DNA of 64,000 bases from a virus: the IMG/VR virus record IMGVR_UViG_3300030004_000001, positions 93,396 through 157,395 of that record. One strand, given 5' to 3'. The position numbers and the translations under genes are program-made. The notes beneath the pieces are model-generated. The model was not told where the DNA came from and ran no database searches. It worked only from the letters and a program-made list of their open reading frames with translations. Positions 33,834 through 41,560 of the stretch are shown piece after piece. Position 1 is the stretch's first letter; each line of letters opens with the position of its first letter.

Positions 33834-34046
33834 TCATACCTCTTTGAAGTTATCGGTGATTGAGATTATTTCGATTTTGTATTCTGGAGGAAGTAAATCA
33901 TTTGGATCCATATCTAAAATCATTTGACCAGAAGGTGTGTTCCCAATATAAATACCAGTTCTACCTGGATTAAAACCTTCTTTGATAACTTGAATTCTTT
34001 TATTTAATCTAGGATAACGAAAATCTATTTTACCTTGTTTCATCAC
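33834..34046 (-). CDS. hypothetical protein, 70 aa
   Basis: 70 aa, beta-rich (RIQVIKEGFNPGRTGIYIGN; LPPEYKIEIISITD). Overlaps the upstream gene by 17 nt. Not recognised. Confidence 0.6.
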   Translation of the reverse strand: MMKQGKIDFRYPRLNKRIQVIKEGFNPGRTGIYIGNTPSGQMILDMDPNDLLPPEYKIEIISITDNFKEV

Positions 34047-34392
34047 TTAGTTTCTCATGGAGTAATTTTAGTAATCGATGAATTTCCTTATTATTTTCTC
34101 TATTAATCATAATTTCTTTTTTCATTAAGTTAAACTCTTCTTTAATGAGTCTATGATCTTCGTTAGCTCGTTTTTCTGATGTTCTACTTAATACATTGTT
34201 ACCTACTGCAATTAATGGAAGTGCCCAAAGTTGAATCCAGGCACTTGAGATTAATAGAATTATATTTCTTAAATGTTCCGATAAACTGGGAATTAAACCT
34301 AACAATCCCCAGATAAAGAAGATATAGAAAACCCACATACTACCGAAAAGTTTAGTTCCCCAAACCGCGATTCTTTCATTTAAATGTTGCAT
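34030..34392 (-). CDS. two-TM membrane protein (DUF1003/low-affinity iron-permease-like)
   Basis: 120 aa. TM1 about residues 19-35 (WVFYIFFIWGLLGLIP), TM2 about 42-62, then an NxxSxRxxKRANED-type basic helix and a charged coiled coil (LIKEEFNLMKKEIM). The loop and post-TM pattern resemble DUF1003 and Iron_permease small proteins. The function is unknown. Confidence 0.6.
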   Translation of the reverse strand: MQHLNERIAVWGTKLFGSMWVFYIFFIWGLLGLIPSLSEHLRNIILLISSAWIQLWALPLIAVGNNVLSRTSEKRANEDHRLIKEEFNLMKKEIMINRENNKEIHRLLKLLHEKLSDETR

Positions 34393-34394
34393 TT

Positions 34395-34661
34395 TCAGTT
34401 CTCCAAGTGTTGTCCAGACAATTTATTTAAAAATAGCTGATGTTCTACAAAGAAATCTTCGGGCTTGTAATTACTTTTAGTTTTAAAGTTAATATAATAA
34501 TCTTCGCTATAACAACTTCTTTCACTATCTGGTTCTAATAACATAGCTAAAGTTGTTAACTGTCTAGCTAAATATTTGCCATTGATTACAGATTCAGGGT
34601 TAATCTCTATATAGATCTCATGAGAGTCTGATTCTTTGTGAATTGGAGTTGAGGGAAACAT
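34395..34661 (-). CDS. hypothetical protein, 88 aa
   Basis: 88 aa, mixed (ARQLTTLAMLLEPDSERSC). Not recognised. Operon member behind the 34.93-kb promoter. Confidence 0.6.
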   Translation of the reverse strand: MFPSTPIHKESDSHEIYIEINPESVINGKYLARQLTTLAMLLEPDSERSCYSEDYYINFKTKSNYKPEDFFVEHQLFLNKLSGQHLEN

Positions 34662-34663
34662 TT

Positions 34664-34912
34664 TTAAGATTGATTAGTAGTTACAATACTTGAAATATTT
34701 GGATTAAAATATGGATTTGGATAAGATGGTATGCATTGAGGAAGATAATTAACATCGAATAATGGAGGTTCTTTAAATTTAAATTCTTTAATATTAATAA
34801 CTTCTATTTTACCATCTAGAAATTCTATAACACCATAACTTCTATCTTGATCATGATAAAACTCATGAAAATAACCATCTCGTGCATCATTTAACATTTG
34901 AATCATACGCAT
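34664..34912 (-). CDS. hypothetical protein, 82 aa
   Basis: 82 aa, YHDQDRSYGVIEFLDGKIEV and a Pro-rich C-terminal part (SYPNPYFNPN). SD AAGGAG. First gene of its promoter. Confidence 0.65.
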   Translation of the reverse strand: MRMIQMLNDARDGYFHEFYHDQDRSYGVIEFLDGKIEVINIKEFKFKEPPLFDVNYLPQCIPSYPNPYFNPNISSIVTTNQS

Positions 34913-34931
34913 GTAACTATCTCCTTTATTT

Positions 34932-34960
34932 GATTATAACATACAATACTTTACAGTGCA
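34932..34960 (-). promoter_or_regulatory. promoter TTGCAC-17-TATAAT
   Basis: TTGCAC (34955-34960), 17-bp spacer, TATAAT (34932-34937) on the minus strand. It overlaps the end of the gene upstream. Closer to plain sigma70 than to the TATGCAA class. Confidence 0.75.
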
Positions 34961-35127
34961 ACATCATTGAAAACTTTTTCTTTCAAATTCCAACAAATTT
35001 CTTTAGCGATCTGATATCTAACTTCTTGCTCTGTTTCATTTGCTACTTGTTTAAGTGCTAAATATAATGAGCGACTATTTGGTTGACCTAAATCTTGCAT
35101 TATTTGCTTGAAGCGATCGTCATTCAT
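34951..35127 (-). CDS. hypothetical protein, 58 aa
   Basis: Start at MNDDRFKQIMQDLGQP, which overlaps the stop of the decayed gene upstream. Helical (LYLALKQVANETEQEV). Resembles short phage proteins of unknown role. Confidence 0.65.
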   Translation of the reverse strand: MNDDRFKQIMQDLGQPNSRSLYLALKQVANETEQEVRYQIAKEICWNLKEKVFNDVAL

Positions 35128-35316
35128 TTGGTGGCTCCGGTTTTTCAATCACAATATAATGAGTAATGTTCGGATAATAGAAACCTTCATTTAAATAAAA
35201 TCCATTAATAAAATATCTTTCATACCATAATCTGTAAAAACTTTTATCCCATTATAAATCCAACACATATCCATAAGATTTGGATGATTATCTTTCGTTA
35301 ACTTAACTCATTCACT
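35120..35316 (-). pseudogene. probable decayed small gene
   Basis: The 3' part (TAT GAA AGA frame) encodes LWYERYFINGFYLNEGFYY and ends EKPEPPNE at a TGA that overlaps the next start, as intact genes do here, but it has no start codon. A 5' part in another frame encodes HPNLMDMCWIYNGIKV. The likely original is one gene with at least one indel near 35227-35238. No function inferred. Confidence 0.4.
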
Positions 35317-35503
35317 CATCAAATTTATCTGCAATAAATCTTACACTACCTTGACCTTGTGAATTACCATGACAAATAGCACAATCTACATTAAATTCAT
35401 CCTTGCTTTTTAATTGATAACGAAGTCTACCTTCAAAGAAATTATTTTCTTCAAGACATTGAGCGGTATATTTAAGCAAGGAGATTAAATCAGATTTTTT
35501 CAT
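35312..35503 (-). CDS. hypothetical protein, 63 aa
   Basis: MKKSDLISLLKYTAQCLEE, a CAIC pair, and GQGSVRFIADKFDE. Not recognised. Confidence 0.6.
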   Translation of the reverse strand: MKKSDLISLLKYTAQCLEENNFFEGRLRYQLKSKDEFNVDCAICHGNSQGQGSVRFIADKFDE

Positions 35504-35658
35504 TTATTCTCCAATTTATATTCTTTTAATATTTCACATTCAGGAAAATTGCATAACATTCCATCTATGTGAGAACATCCAATTTCTTTATGAACTTCAC
35601 AATAATGAACTGGATCTAATTTATTTGGAAATAAGATTCTGTATAAGAGATCTTTCAT
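35500..35658 (-). CDS. small Cys/His protein, 52 aa
   Basis: Read by hand: MKDLLYRILFPNKLD, then C-x2-H, C-x-H and two further Cys. Possible zinc site. Its ATG lies inside a 44-bp sequence repeated at 37474-37517. Confidence 0.6.
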   Translation of the reverse strand: MKDLLYRILFPNKLDPVHYCEVHKEIGCSHIDGMLCNFPECEILKEYKLENK

Positions 35659-35699
35659 ATTATTTACCTGCTAATTGCGATAAAACTTCATCATCAGTT
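35656..35699. repeat. 44-bp gene-junction repeat, copy 1
   Basis: Matches 37474-37517 at 41 of 44 positions in the same orientation. It spans the C-terminus of one gene (…LSQLAGK), the SD and the ATG of the next. Confidence 0.9.
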
Positions 35700-35950
35700 T
35701 TCTTATTAATTAATCCTATTTCTTCTGGTGGATTGTAATTATAATGTCCTATATATTTATGACAGCGTCTACAAGCATAATCACCTTCGCCTGCATCATA
35801 TTTAATATGACCTCTTACCTTACAAACTAATGGCATTAAGGTGTCTTCAAACATTAATGACCATGGAATTTTTTTTCTAAAAATATAATATCTAATATTT
35901 CTATAACCATATTTATTAAATAAATTAAAATTTTCTCTTGAAGCACTCAT
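35660..35950 (-). CDS. hypothetical protein, 96 aa, Cys-containing
   Basis: 96 aa: basic N-terminus, a CKVRGH ... YACRRCHKY zinc-type segment, and a C-terminal TDDEVLSQLAGK that recurs at the end of the gene at 37478-37894. The role is unknown. Confidence 0.65.
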   Translation of the reverse strand: MSASRENFNLFNKYGYRNIRYYIFRKKIPWSLMFEDTLMPLVCKVRGHIKYDAGEGDYACRRCHKYIGHYNYNPPEEIGLINKKTDDEVLSQLAGK

Positions 35951-36114
35951 TATTTATCCTCATCTTCAATTGTAATAACCATTCCAGTACCAAAATAATT
36001 AGGAAATTGTTTAACTAACAATCCAATAATATCATCATTCAAATCATCTAAATCTTTTTGTGTAGGATCAACACCTGGATTAAAATAAAGATCTACATGA
36101 ATAATTTTACTCAT
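35950..36114 (-). CDS. hypothetical protein, 54 aa
   Basis: MSKIIHVDLYFNPGVDPTQ then DIIGLLVKQFPNYFG and acidic end. Similar in layout to the gene at 36702-36974 (MSKIINLIVQVLVP ... NDDVSRYLLNLG), possibly distant paralogues. Not recognised. Confidence 0.6.
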   Translation of the reverse strand: MSKIIHVDLYFNPGVDPTQKDLDDLNDDIIGLLVKQFPNYFGTGMVITIEDEDK

Positions 36115-36260
36115 AACTGAATCGTTTCAATATAATTATTAGTTCTATGATCCTTCTTACGAGATTTCTTAGTCTTGTTAGAATGACCACCACAAACACA
36201 CTTCTTTTTATCACTATGATCACAAGATTTTGAGTTTGACATTGTTGCTTTTTTAGGCAT
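36111..36260 (-). CDS. basic Cys/His-rich protein, 49 aa
   Basis: MPKKATMSNSKSCDH, CVCGGHSNK and a Lys/Arg-rich tail: likely metal and nucleic-acid binding. Stop overlaps the next start (ATGA). Confidence 0.6.
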   Translation of the reverse strand: MPKKATMSNSKSCDHSDKKKCVCGGHSNKTKKSRKKDHRTNNYIETIQL

Positions 36261-36421
36261 TAATTCTCCCACCATTGTTTATCTTCATAGTAATCGGGAT
36301 ATGTTTCTGGATTATCTAAAAGATTATCTTCGTCTAACTCATCAAGACTTGGTGCTGGCAAAATCATATGTCCAGGGTTGGATTGGAGAGTGAATGGATT
36401 GTTTGGATCTATAGTTTGCAC
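36260..36421 (-). CDS. acidic protein, 53 aa
   Basis: GTG start overlapping the upstream stop (TAGTG). Acidic, Pro-rich (LDELDEDNLLDNPETYPD). Not recognised. Confidence 0.55.
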   Translation of the reverse strand: MQTIDPNNPFTLQSNPGHMILPAPSLDELDEDNLLDNPETYPDYYEDKQWWEN

Positions 36422-36681
36422 TATTCAACCTTTCGTGGAAAGTGCCAACCTAATTCTTGACTATTTATCATTCCTTCAGATTTGAATCTTAATTCCATTT
36501 CTTCTTGATCGGAAATATTCTCATTTGATAAACATTTTAATACACATAAAGGACAATGGCCAAAATATACAAAAACATGAATAGTTAACCAATAAATAGA
36601 TTTACTTTTATTAATAGCCATTTTGTCTGTCTGACAAAAGAAATCGGCAAACCAATGAATCCAAATTAAACCAATTAACAT
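36421..36681 (-). CDS. DUF3307-like protein, possibly truncated
   Basis: N-terminus WIHWFADFFCQTDKMAINKS, YWLTIHVFVY matches the start of DUF3307 membrane proteins (H-F-ADF--QTD-MA--K). The usual later TM helices are missing; after FGHCPLC the sequence is polar. Length 86 aa against well over 100 for the family. Confidence 0.6.
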   Translation of the reverse strand: MLIGLIWIHWFADFFCQTDKMAINKSKSIYWLTIHVFVYFGHCPLCVLKCLSNENISDQEEMELRFKSEGMINSQELGWHFPRKVE

Positions 36682-36701
36682 ACTTTAATACCAGTTGTAT
36701 A

Positions 36702-36974
36702 TCACGTTTTGTCTACCAAACCACAAACATAATTATCAACAATCTTAAATTGAACAGAATGAAGAAGTATACTTAAATCAAAATTATTTTCTAGATTATT
36801 ATGATCTTCTATATGAGTATATACAGAAGTTCCTTCAATTCCATTCCAACCAAGAGTTGGAATATTATCTGCCACTAATTTACTTCCTAAATTTAAAAGA
36901 TATCTACTGACATCATCATTAATTGCTCTATCTGGAACTAAAACTTGAACAATAAGATTTATAATTTTAGACAT
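36702..36974 (-). CDS. hypothetical protein, 90 aa
   Basis: MSKIINLIVQVLVPDRAIN, beta-alpha. See the possible paralogue at 35950-36114. The role is unknown. Confidence 0.6.
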   Translation of the reverse strand: MSKIINLIVQVLVPDRAINDDVSRYLLNLGSKLVADNIPTLGWNGIEGTSVYTHIEDHNNLENNFDLSILLHSVQFKIVDNYVCGLVDKT

Positions 36975-37191
36975 AGTGTATATAATCCTTTACAAGTTCA
37001 TACCAACAATCATCGCAAAGATCTAACGTGTAATAATTCATATCACCAAACTTTGAATTATATCCACCACAATTATCAAAAGTATGATTCTCTGGCATAA
37101 TATATGGATCTGAAATATCTATTCCACATTTATCACAAGTCATTTTATCTAAAACTTGCGTAGTGATTCGTTTCTTTTTATAGGTTTTCAT
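36967..37191 (-). CDS. zinc-ribbon protein, 74 aa
   Basis: TCDKCG ... LCDDCWYEL split ribbon, as in several small phage proteins. Overlaps the downstream gene by 8 nt. Confidence 0.65.
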   Translation of the reverse strand: MKTYKKKRITTQVLDKMTCDKCGIDISDPYIMPENHTFDNCGGYNSKFGDMNYYTLDLCDDCWYELVKDYIHYV

Positions 37192-37476
37192 TTATTCCTC
37201 ATTTAGATAGTTATAACTTCTTTCAAAAATATCTTTTCTACACGGATAAAAACCTTCTGTAATTTCTTTGACAATATAATCACCTGGACATACAGAATGC
37301 CAGCCGCTCATAGTTGGGCAACTAGCATGATCCTGCCATTTATGCCCACATACAGAACAAATAGATCTACTATCATCGTGATCAACTACTTGAATTTTTG
37401 CACCAATTTCATCCTCGTTATACTCGGATGGCCATTGCCATGCATCAACTATGATTGGAATTTTCTGATATTTCAT
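37192..37476 (-). CDS. conserved phage protein with PGDYIV motif, 94 aa
   Basis: VDAWQWPSE at the start, a Cys knuckle CSVCGHKWQDH, then CPGDYIVKEITEGFYPCRKD and FERSY. The GDxIV...G.YPC..diF..Y block marks a common phage family of unknown function. Confidence 0.75.
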   Translation of the reverse strand: MKYQKIPIIVDAWQWPSEYNEDEIGAKIQVVDHDDSRSICSVCGHKWQDHASCPTMSGWHSVCPGDYIVKEITEGFYPCRKDIFERSYNYLNEE

Positions 37477-37517
37477 ATTATTTACCTACTAATTGCGATA
37501 AAAGTTCATTATCAGTT
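37474..37517. repeat. 44-bp gene-junction repeat, copy 2
   Basis: 41/44 identity to 35656-35699, same orientation, 1818 bp apart. Covers the C-terminus LSQLVGK, SD and ATG of the next gene. Confidence 0.9.
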
Positions 37518-37894
37518 AATTCTATATACTCTAAAACTGTATAATCTTTAAAATTTATTATTTTACCTGTACATTCAAGATTTTGTTTAACTACATAACA
37601 ACTTATAATTTCACCCCTATAATAAATATAATAAAATTTGTCTTGATTATAAACTTTATCTTTAGTTGGAACTAATATTCTATTAAGTTTCTTTGGAGCA
37701 TCTGGAATTTTACTAAAATATTCATCAATACTTTCTTTAGTAATCTTTTTACCAGAAACTCTTTCAAATTGTTTAATTAAATCAACTAAAATTTTAGCAT
37801 TAAAACCAAATATATTTAATACATTATTTTCTAATTGATTAGATAATTCTTCTATACTAAGATTAATCTGTTGAAAACCATCACTAAGAATCAT
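37478..37894 (-). CDS. hypothetical protein, 138 aa
   Basis: 138 aa, helical first half (FNAKILVDLIKQFERVSG), beta-rich second half, C-terminus TDNELLSQLVGK shared with 35660-35950. Not recognised. Confidence 0.65.
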   Translation of the reverse strand: MILSDGFQQINLSIEELSNQLENNVLNIFGFNAKILVDLIKQFERVSGKKITKESIDEYFSKIPDAPKKLNRILVPTKDKVYNQDKFYYIYYRGEIISCYVVKQNLECTGKIINFKDYTVLEYIELTDNELLSQLVGK

Positions 37895-38063
37895 TTACCA
37901 CTCCAAATTGTTCATCAATTATTTTACGTGAATCATCATTAAATTGATTAACTTCATTTACTTTAATTATAGAGTATTGTAAAAAAGTATATTTATTAAG
38001 TAGGTAATTTGATATATTTAATTTTTTAGCTATTTTGCGTAATGGTTTTGGGTTTTTAGCCAT
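37884..38063 (-). CDS. hypothetical basic protein, 59 aa
   Basis: MAKNPKPLRKIAKKLNISN, then YLLNKYTFLQYSIIKV. The N-terminus may be a small HTH. Overlaps the next start by 11 nt. Confidence 0.55.
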   Translation of the reverse strand: MAKNPKPLRKIAKKLNISNYLLNKYTFLQYSIIKVNEVNQFNDDSRKIIDEQFGVVNDS

Positions 38064-38066
38064 TAT

Positions 38067-38273
38067 CTATCTAAACCTCCACATTTTCTCAAACCAGTTT
38101 AATTTATTTTTTATATCTTTGATTTGTTCTCTTAAATCTTTCTTTCTTCGTAACATAGCATTTCTTAAACATCTAATTTTATTTCTCTTTTGTTCTAATT
38201 TATTTCTTAGTCTATAAACTTCTTTAATTAATTCCTCATTAGATGCTGTTAAATAATTAATCTCTTCTAGCAT
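38067..38273 (-). CDS. basic coiled-coil protein, 68 aa
   Basis: Start at MLEEINYLTASNEEL: an upstream in-frame start would lie on the far side of a terminator, and SD GGAG fits this ATG. Strongly basic helix (RNKLEQKRNKIRCLRNAM; RRKKDLREQIKDIK). Confidence 0.6.
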   Translation of the reverse strand: MLEEINYLTASNEELIKEVYRLRNKLEQKRNKIRCLRNAMLRRKKDLREQIKDIKNKLNWFEKMWRFR

Positions 38274-38291
38274 ATTGCTCCAATTCCTAAA

Positions 38292-38313
38292 AGAAAGCCC
38301 TAGCGGGCTTTCT
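38292..38313 (-). terminator. terminator or attenuator hairpin
   Basis: AGAAAGCCC-gcta-GGGCTTTCT then TTTAGG on the minus strand. Short T-tract, so partial termination is likely, with read-through into the coiled-coil gene. Confidence 0.6.
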
Positions 38314-38316
38314 AAT

Positions 38317-38529
38317 TTATTCATCTTTTGATAATTGAAAATATTCACCATTCCAGTTATAACATTCTTGATCTACTCCTAATCGAATTTCTCCAACTAA
38401 AATTACTTTATTTCCACTTTCAGTTTCAAATTTATCAAATAATTCTGCAACATCAATTAAAAATGCTGCAAATTTTTTATCTTTTGATTGACCGTATGGT
38501 CGTTTTGTATTTAGTTCTCGATTATCCAT
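38317..38529 (-). CDS. hypothetical protein, 70 aa
   Basis: Start at MDNRELNTKRPYG (SD GGGGAG 7 nt upstream). FAAFLIDVAELFDKFE and beta C-terminus. Not recognised. Confidence 0.6.
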   Translation of the reverse strand: MDNRELNTKRPYGQSKDKKFAAFLIDVAELFDKFETESGNKVILVGEIRLGVDQECYNWNGEYFQLSKDE

Positions 38530-38580
38530 TATCATGCTCCCCAGTAATCAATTGTTTCCACGCCATAATTTTCATGTATG

Positions 38581-38724
38581 TTAAGGATTATCAGAAACAG
38601 AAGTGCTTCGATCACTTTCTTCTCCTTGTGGAAGTTTATATCTATTTAGACACTCTTGAAGATGTACATATGCAAGTGGACATGTGAGATTTTCTTCGCA
38701 TTGAGAACAGAGAGATTTTTCCAT
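38581..38724 (-). CDS. small Cys protein, 47 aa
   Basis: MEKSLCSQCEENLTCP and QECLNRY: four Cys in the N-terminal half. SD GGAG. Between it and the next start, 38536-38580 holds no gene that I can support. Confidence 0.55.
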   Translation of the reverse strand: MEKSLCSQCEENLTCPLAYVHLQECLNRYKLPQGEESDRSTSVSDNP

Positions 38725-38734
38725 TAATTCTCCT

Positions 38735-38944
38735 TTAGAGAATGAAAATATGATAACGCAAACTAAGGAAGTCGATCAAGACTTTAGTCTGCCAATTTAA
38801 TTCTTTACTTGGTGGATCTTGTTTTGGTTTAGTTGCATTATAATCGTAATCCATTGCAAACTTATGCGCCTGCAATGGTTCGGCCCGTGGAAGATTGCAT
38901 CCAATTAGAAGCATGGATACAATCATTGTAATAATGTATCTCAT
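38735..38944 (-). CDS. putative lipoprotein, 69 aa
   Basis: Start at MRYIITMIVSMLLIGC: n-region, hydrophobic core and lipobox L-I-G-C with the lipidated Cys at 16. Mature part is Pro/Lys-containing and short. Small phage lipoproteins act as o-spanins or in superinfection exclusion; which one is unknown. Own promoter upstream. Confidence 0.65.
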   Translation of the reverse strand: MRYIITMIVSMLLIGCNLPRAEPLQAHKFAMDYDYNATKPKQDPPSKELNWQTKVLIDFLSLRYHIFIL

Positions 38945-38990
38945 TTTAACTCCTAATTTGAAAATGGATAGAATAAGTTCTATCATTTAT

Positions 38991-39021
38991 ATTATAACAA
39001 AAAACATGTCATTATTGCATA
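38991..39021 (-). promoter_or_regulatory. TATGCAA-class promoter
   Basis: TATGCAA (39015-39021), 18-bp spacer, TATAAT (38991-38996), ATAAATG; just after the upstream terminator. Drives the lipoprotein gene. Confidence 0.85.
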
Positions 39022-39026
39022 GCTAA

Positions 39027-39051
39027 GAGAAAATGCTTTTGGCATTTTCTC
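39027..39051 (-). terminator. terminator in a terminator-promoter cassette
   Basis: GAGAAAATGCC-aaaa-GCATTTTCTC on the minus strand, then TTAGC and the -35 box. Confidence 0.75.
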
Positions 39052-39065
39052 CTTTAATTTAAATG

Positions 39066-39365
39066 TCAGATCCAGACATGAGTGATGTCTGTTGTAAAGT
39101 AACTGTACACGCAAACTGCAAGTAAGTTATTGTGTTTTCTAATAATATTAATTGCAAAATCTTTTACTTCAATTAATCTAATAGAATTAAGAGGAATGTT
39201 TTTATCGTAGTTTTTAGTTTCTGCTATGATTTTCTCTATTATTTCAAACCACTCGAAATCTTCTCTATCTAAATCTTCCTGAGTTTTTAATGGAGATTGT
39301 TGGGCACGTTTAATAATACTTACCGTATTATTTAAAACTTCTAGTGCTGGAAGTATTCCCAACAT
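39066..39365 (-). CDS. hypothetical protein, 99 aa
   Basis: 99 aa, helical acidic N-terminal half (LDREDFEWFEIIEKIIAE), beta end. Monocistronic unit with its own promoter and terminator. Not recognised. Confidence 0.65.
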   Translation of the reverse strand: MLGILPALEVLNNTVSIIKRAQQSPLKTQEDLDREDFEWFEIIEKIIAETKNYDKNIPLNSIRLIEVKDFAINIIRKHNNLLAVCVYSYFTTDITHVWI

Positions 39366-39410
39366 AATCCACCTCTTTAGGTTAATGAAGACTTAATTGT
39401 CTTCATTTAT

Positions 39411-39441
39411 ATTATAACAGAAAAAAGCATATTATTGCATA
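39411..39441 (-). promoter_or_regulatory. TATGCAA-class promoter
   Basis: TATGCAA (39435-39441), 18-bp spacer, TATAAT (39411-39416), ATAAATG. Confidence 0.85.
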
Positions 39442-39444
39442 GCT

Positions 39445-39472
39445 AAAGAAAAACTCGTAAGAGTTTTTCTTT
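39445..39472 (-). terminator. terminator in a terminator-promoter cassette
   Basis: AAAGAAAAACTC-ttac-GAGTTTTTCTTT on the minus strand, followed by AGCTATGCAA. Confidence 0.8.
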
Positions 39473-39484
39473 GAAGTAGAATAA

Positions 39485-39766
39485 TTATTCTACAAATGCT
39501 GCCGGTTTTTGCATTGGAAATTTAAGATTGTCCATTAATTTATTAGATGCGTACCATTTCCATAACCAGTTTTGCATAGCTTCAATTCCACTATTTGTTT
39601 TAGAACGCGATGAGTAAATACAAACTTCAAAATCATTAAGCAAAGATTCCAACCATTCAATGGCACCCGGAACTGGTGGATCTGAAATTGTTTCTGCGTT
39701 AGTCCATGGTGATATATAAGAGTGAATTACTCCATCAAAATCAATACAGAGAATTGGTTTAGGCAT
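39485..39766 (-). CDS. HAD-like phosphatase, shortened at the C-terminus
   Basis: 93 aa. CIDFDGVIHSY (HAD motif I, DxDGV), PGAIEWLESLLNDFEVCIYS (cap/motif II region with S) and FPMQKPAAFVE at the end. In related phage proteins KPAAF is followed by a DDRA motif (acidic motif IV); here the frame stops two residues later, so the metal-binding acidic pair is missing. Confidence 0.75.
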   Translation of the reverse strand: MPKPILCIDFDGVIHSYISPWTNAETISDPPVPGAIEWLESLLNDFEVCIYSSRSKTNSGIEAMQNWLWKWYASNKLMDNLKFPMQKPAAFVE

Positions 39767-39917
39767 ATTTGTTCCTTCTTATATTCGGATAATTTTTATA
39801 ATATTTATTCATTCTATTATTCCATTTAGTAATAAGTCGCATCTTTTGATTCTTAGGAACAAATCCTAAGAATCTCCAAATTGATTTACGTTCCCATGGA
39901 ATTTGAGATTTTTTCAT
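39759..39917 (-). CDS. hypothetical basic protein, 52 aa
   Basis: MKKSQIPWERKSIWRFLGF, many K/R/N. Overlaps both neighbours. Not recognised. Confidence 0.6.
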   Translation of the reverse strand: MKKSQIPWERKSIWRFLGFVPKNQKMRLITKWNNRMNKYYKNYPNIRRNKYA

Positions 39918-40113
39918 ATCTTCTCCCAATACATTTAATATGATTTTCTAAATTACCATATCCACTACATAAATTACATTCATTCCAATAATAAATATCA
40001 TCTTCAAATGGATCTCCACCAGATCTAGGACGGGTATCGCGGCCACCAGTCCCATTACAATCTGGACATTTTAATGGTTTAAATGTATGATATTTTTCAT
40101 ATTCATATTTCAA
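39886..40113 (-). CDS. DnaJ-type CxxCxGxG zinc protein, 75 aa
   Basis: LKCPDCNGTGG and CNLCSGYGN with an acidic/basic insert. Similar architecture to the gene at 7353-7742, but shorter. Confidence 0.7.
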   Translation of the reverse strand: MKYEYEKYHTFKPLKCPDCNGTGGRDTRPRSGGDPFEDDIYYWNECNLCSGYGNLENHIKCIGRRYEKISNSMGT

Positions 40114-40487
40114 TTTAAAATCTTTCTATTAGTTTCAACATTTTGAGATACATTAATAAATCGAACTGGCCAATTTTTAGTTTCTGGATGATGTGACTCA
40201 TAAACATCAAGAGCTTCATCGAGTAGTAAATTTGTAAGTAGATCTATTACATTACAATATTCTAATGATGGTCTAAAAATATATTTGCCAATAGGATCAT
40301 ATCGCCATTGAATAGAAGTCTTAAAACCCTTACTTGGAATTACTGTTAATTTGTTTCGTTGATATCTAATTTCCCAATGTGGTGGAAATTTCTTTTTATT
40401 AGATTTTGCTTTATGTGGATTAATATCTGGATCTATAGATTTAATATCTGAAATTTTTGGTTCTTCACGCCATGATTGTTTAGACAT
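40110..40487 (-). CDS. hypothetical protein, 125 aa
   Basis: 125 aa, basic N-terminus (ADxNPHKAKSNKKKFPPHW) and helical centre. Not recognised. Confidence 0.65.
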   Translation of the reverse strand: MSKQSWREEPKISDIKSIDPDINPHKAKSNKKKFPPHWEIRYQRNKLTVIPSKGFKTSIQWRYDPIGKYIFRPSLEYCNVIDLLTNLLLDEALDVYESHHPETKNWPVRFINVSQNVETNRKILN

Positions 40488-40656
40488 TCTTATTCCAACT
40501 TTCCTGAATTACTAATGCTCTAGTTACAAAAAGTGGTGGTTCTGGAAATAAATAAGGTTCTGGACCACCACCATTATAAACTGTAATATACTTTACATTA
40601 TTCCACCAATCTAAAATCTCTTTTACAAATTCATCACAGTTCCAATCTGATATCAT
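40480..40656 (-). CDS. hypothetical protein, 58 aa
   Basis: Read by hand: MISDWNCDEFVKEILDWW, Gly/Pro loop (GGGPEPYLFPEPP), ending QESWNKNV. Overlaps both neighbours. Not recognised. Confidence 0.6.
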   Translation of the reverse strand: MISDWNCDEFVKEILDWWNNVKYITVYNGGGPEPYLFPEPPLFVTRALVIQESWNKNV

Positions 40657-40895
40657 TACAATTCCTTAATAAGTTTCTTAACAAGATTTTCATAATTACC
40701 ATTAATATTATTATCTGCAAAACAATTATATACTTCTTCCTGCCATCCACTATTACCAAATGGACGTTTACCACTAAAACCTTCTTCCTCTTCCAGAAGA
40801 GTTAAAAGTAATTCTTTAAAATAGTTTCTGATTGTAATTGTTTTATGCAAATCTTCTGATTTAAATTTAAGATCTAGGATTTCTTGGTTAGTCAT
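40656..40895 (-). CDS. hypothetical protein, 79 aa
   Basis: 79 aa, helical with FSGKRPFGNSGWQEEVYNCF in the centre; this GKRPFGNS-W motif recurs in small phage proteins of unknown role. Confidence 0.65.
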   Translation of the reverse strand: MTNQEILDLKFKSEDLHKTITIRNYFKELLLTLLEEEEGFSGKRPFGNSGWQEEVYNCFADNNINGNYENLVKKLIKEL

Positions 40896-41077
40896 TCTTC
40901 ACTCCATTCTGATGTTGATGGAAATTCTTTTCCTGTAAGTCTATACCAATATTCTTTAAAATCTTTACTTGCTACAAAAACTGGATCAAAATGTAACTCT
41001 AAACCCTCAGCTAAATAACGAAATCTTGGCTGAGGAATTCCTTCAATTTTCGGATATGTATATGGAATTTCTTTCAT
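40892..41077 (-). CDS. hypothetical protein, 61 aa
   Basis: 61 aa (IPQPRFRYLAEGLELHFDP; TSEWSEE end). Not recognised. 4-nt overlap downstream. Confidence 0.6.
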   Translation of the reverse strand: MKEIPYTYPKIEGIPQPRFRYLAEGLELHFDPVFVASKDFKEYWYRLTGKEFPSTSEWSEE

Positions 41078-41080
41078 TTA

Positions 41081-41560
41081 TTATGATTCATTAATCGAAC
41101 ACTCTTTACATTGATCCCACAATAAACCATAACCATTCATATCATCATCTGTTTGTTTAATTAACTTACAACCACCAATCCAGTATTGACCTTCTGCTAC
41201 CAATCCAGGGTGTTGGTCCCATACTGCATCTTCAGCTTTACCATCCTCTTTATTAATTGCCCCTGGAATTTCTATTGAATACCAAAATGGACAACATTTA
41301 ATTTTATAAATTGGAGATCCATCTTCTTTATATTCTACTTTACCAGTAGGTATATAACAATAAGGTGTATTTTTGGGAATGAGATTTCTAATATCTATTC
41401 CATTAAATTCTTGTTGATGTTCATGAATCATTTTCTTTATATATTGAAGATGTTTTGTATATCTATAGATACGACGTTTTCTAAAATCTTTCTTATTAAA
41501 ATGTGGCCAATCTCTTAAATCAGCTTTATTATATTTTTCTTCCATATCACGAACACGCAT
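41081..41560 (-). CDS. hypothetical protein, 159 aa
   Basis: 159 aa: basic N-terminal third, CCPFWYSIEIPGAINKEDG in the centre, a CKLIKQTDDD ... CKECSINES end. Cys positions suggest a metal site. A second possible start is MEEKYNKAD, five codons in. Confidence 0.65.
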   Translation of the reverse strand: MRVRDMEEKYNKADLRDWPHFNKKDFRKRRIYRYTKHLQYIKKMIHEHQQEFNGIDIRNLIPKNTPYCYIPTGKVEYKEDGSPIYKIKCCPFWYSIEIPGAINKEDGKAEDAVWDQHPGLVAEGQYWIGGCKLIKQTDDDMNGYGLLWDQCKECSINES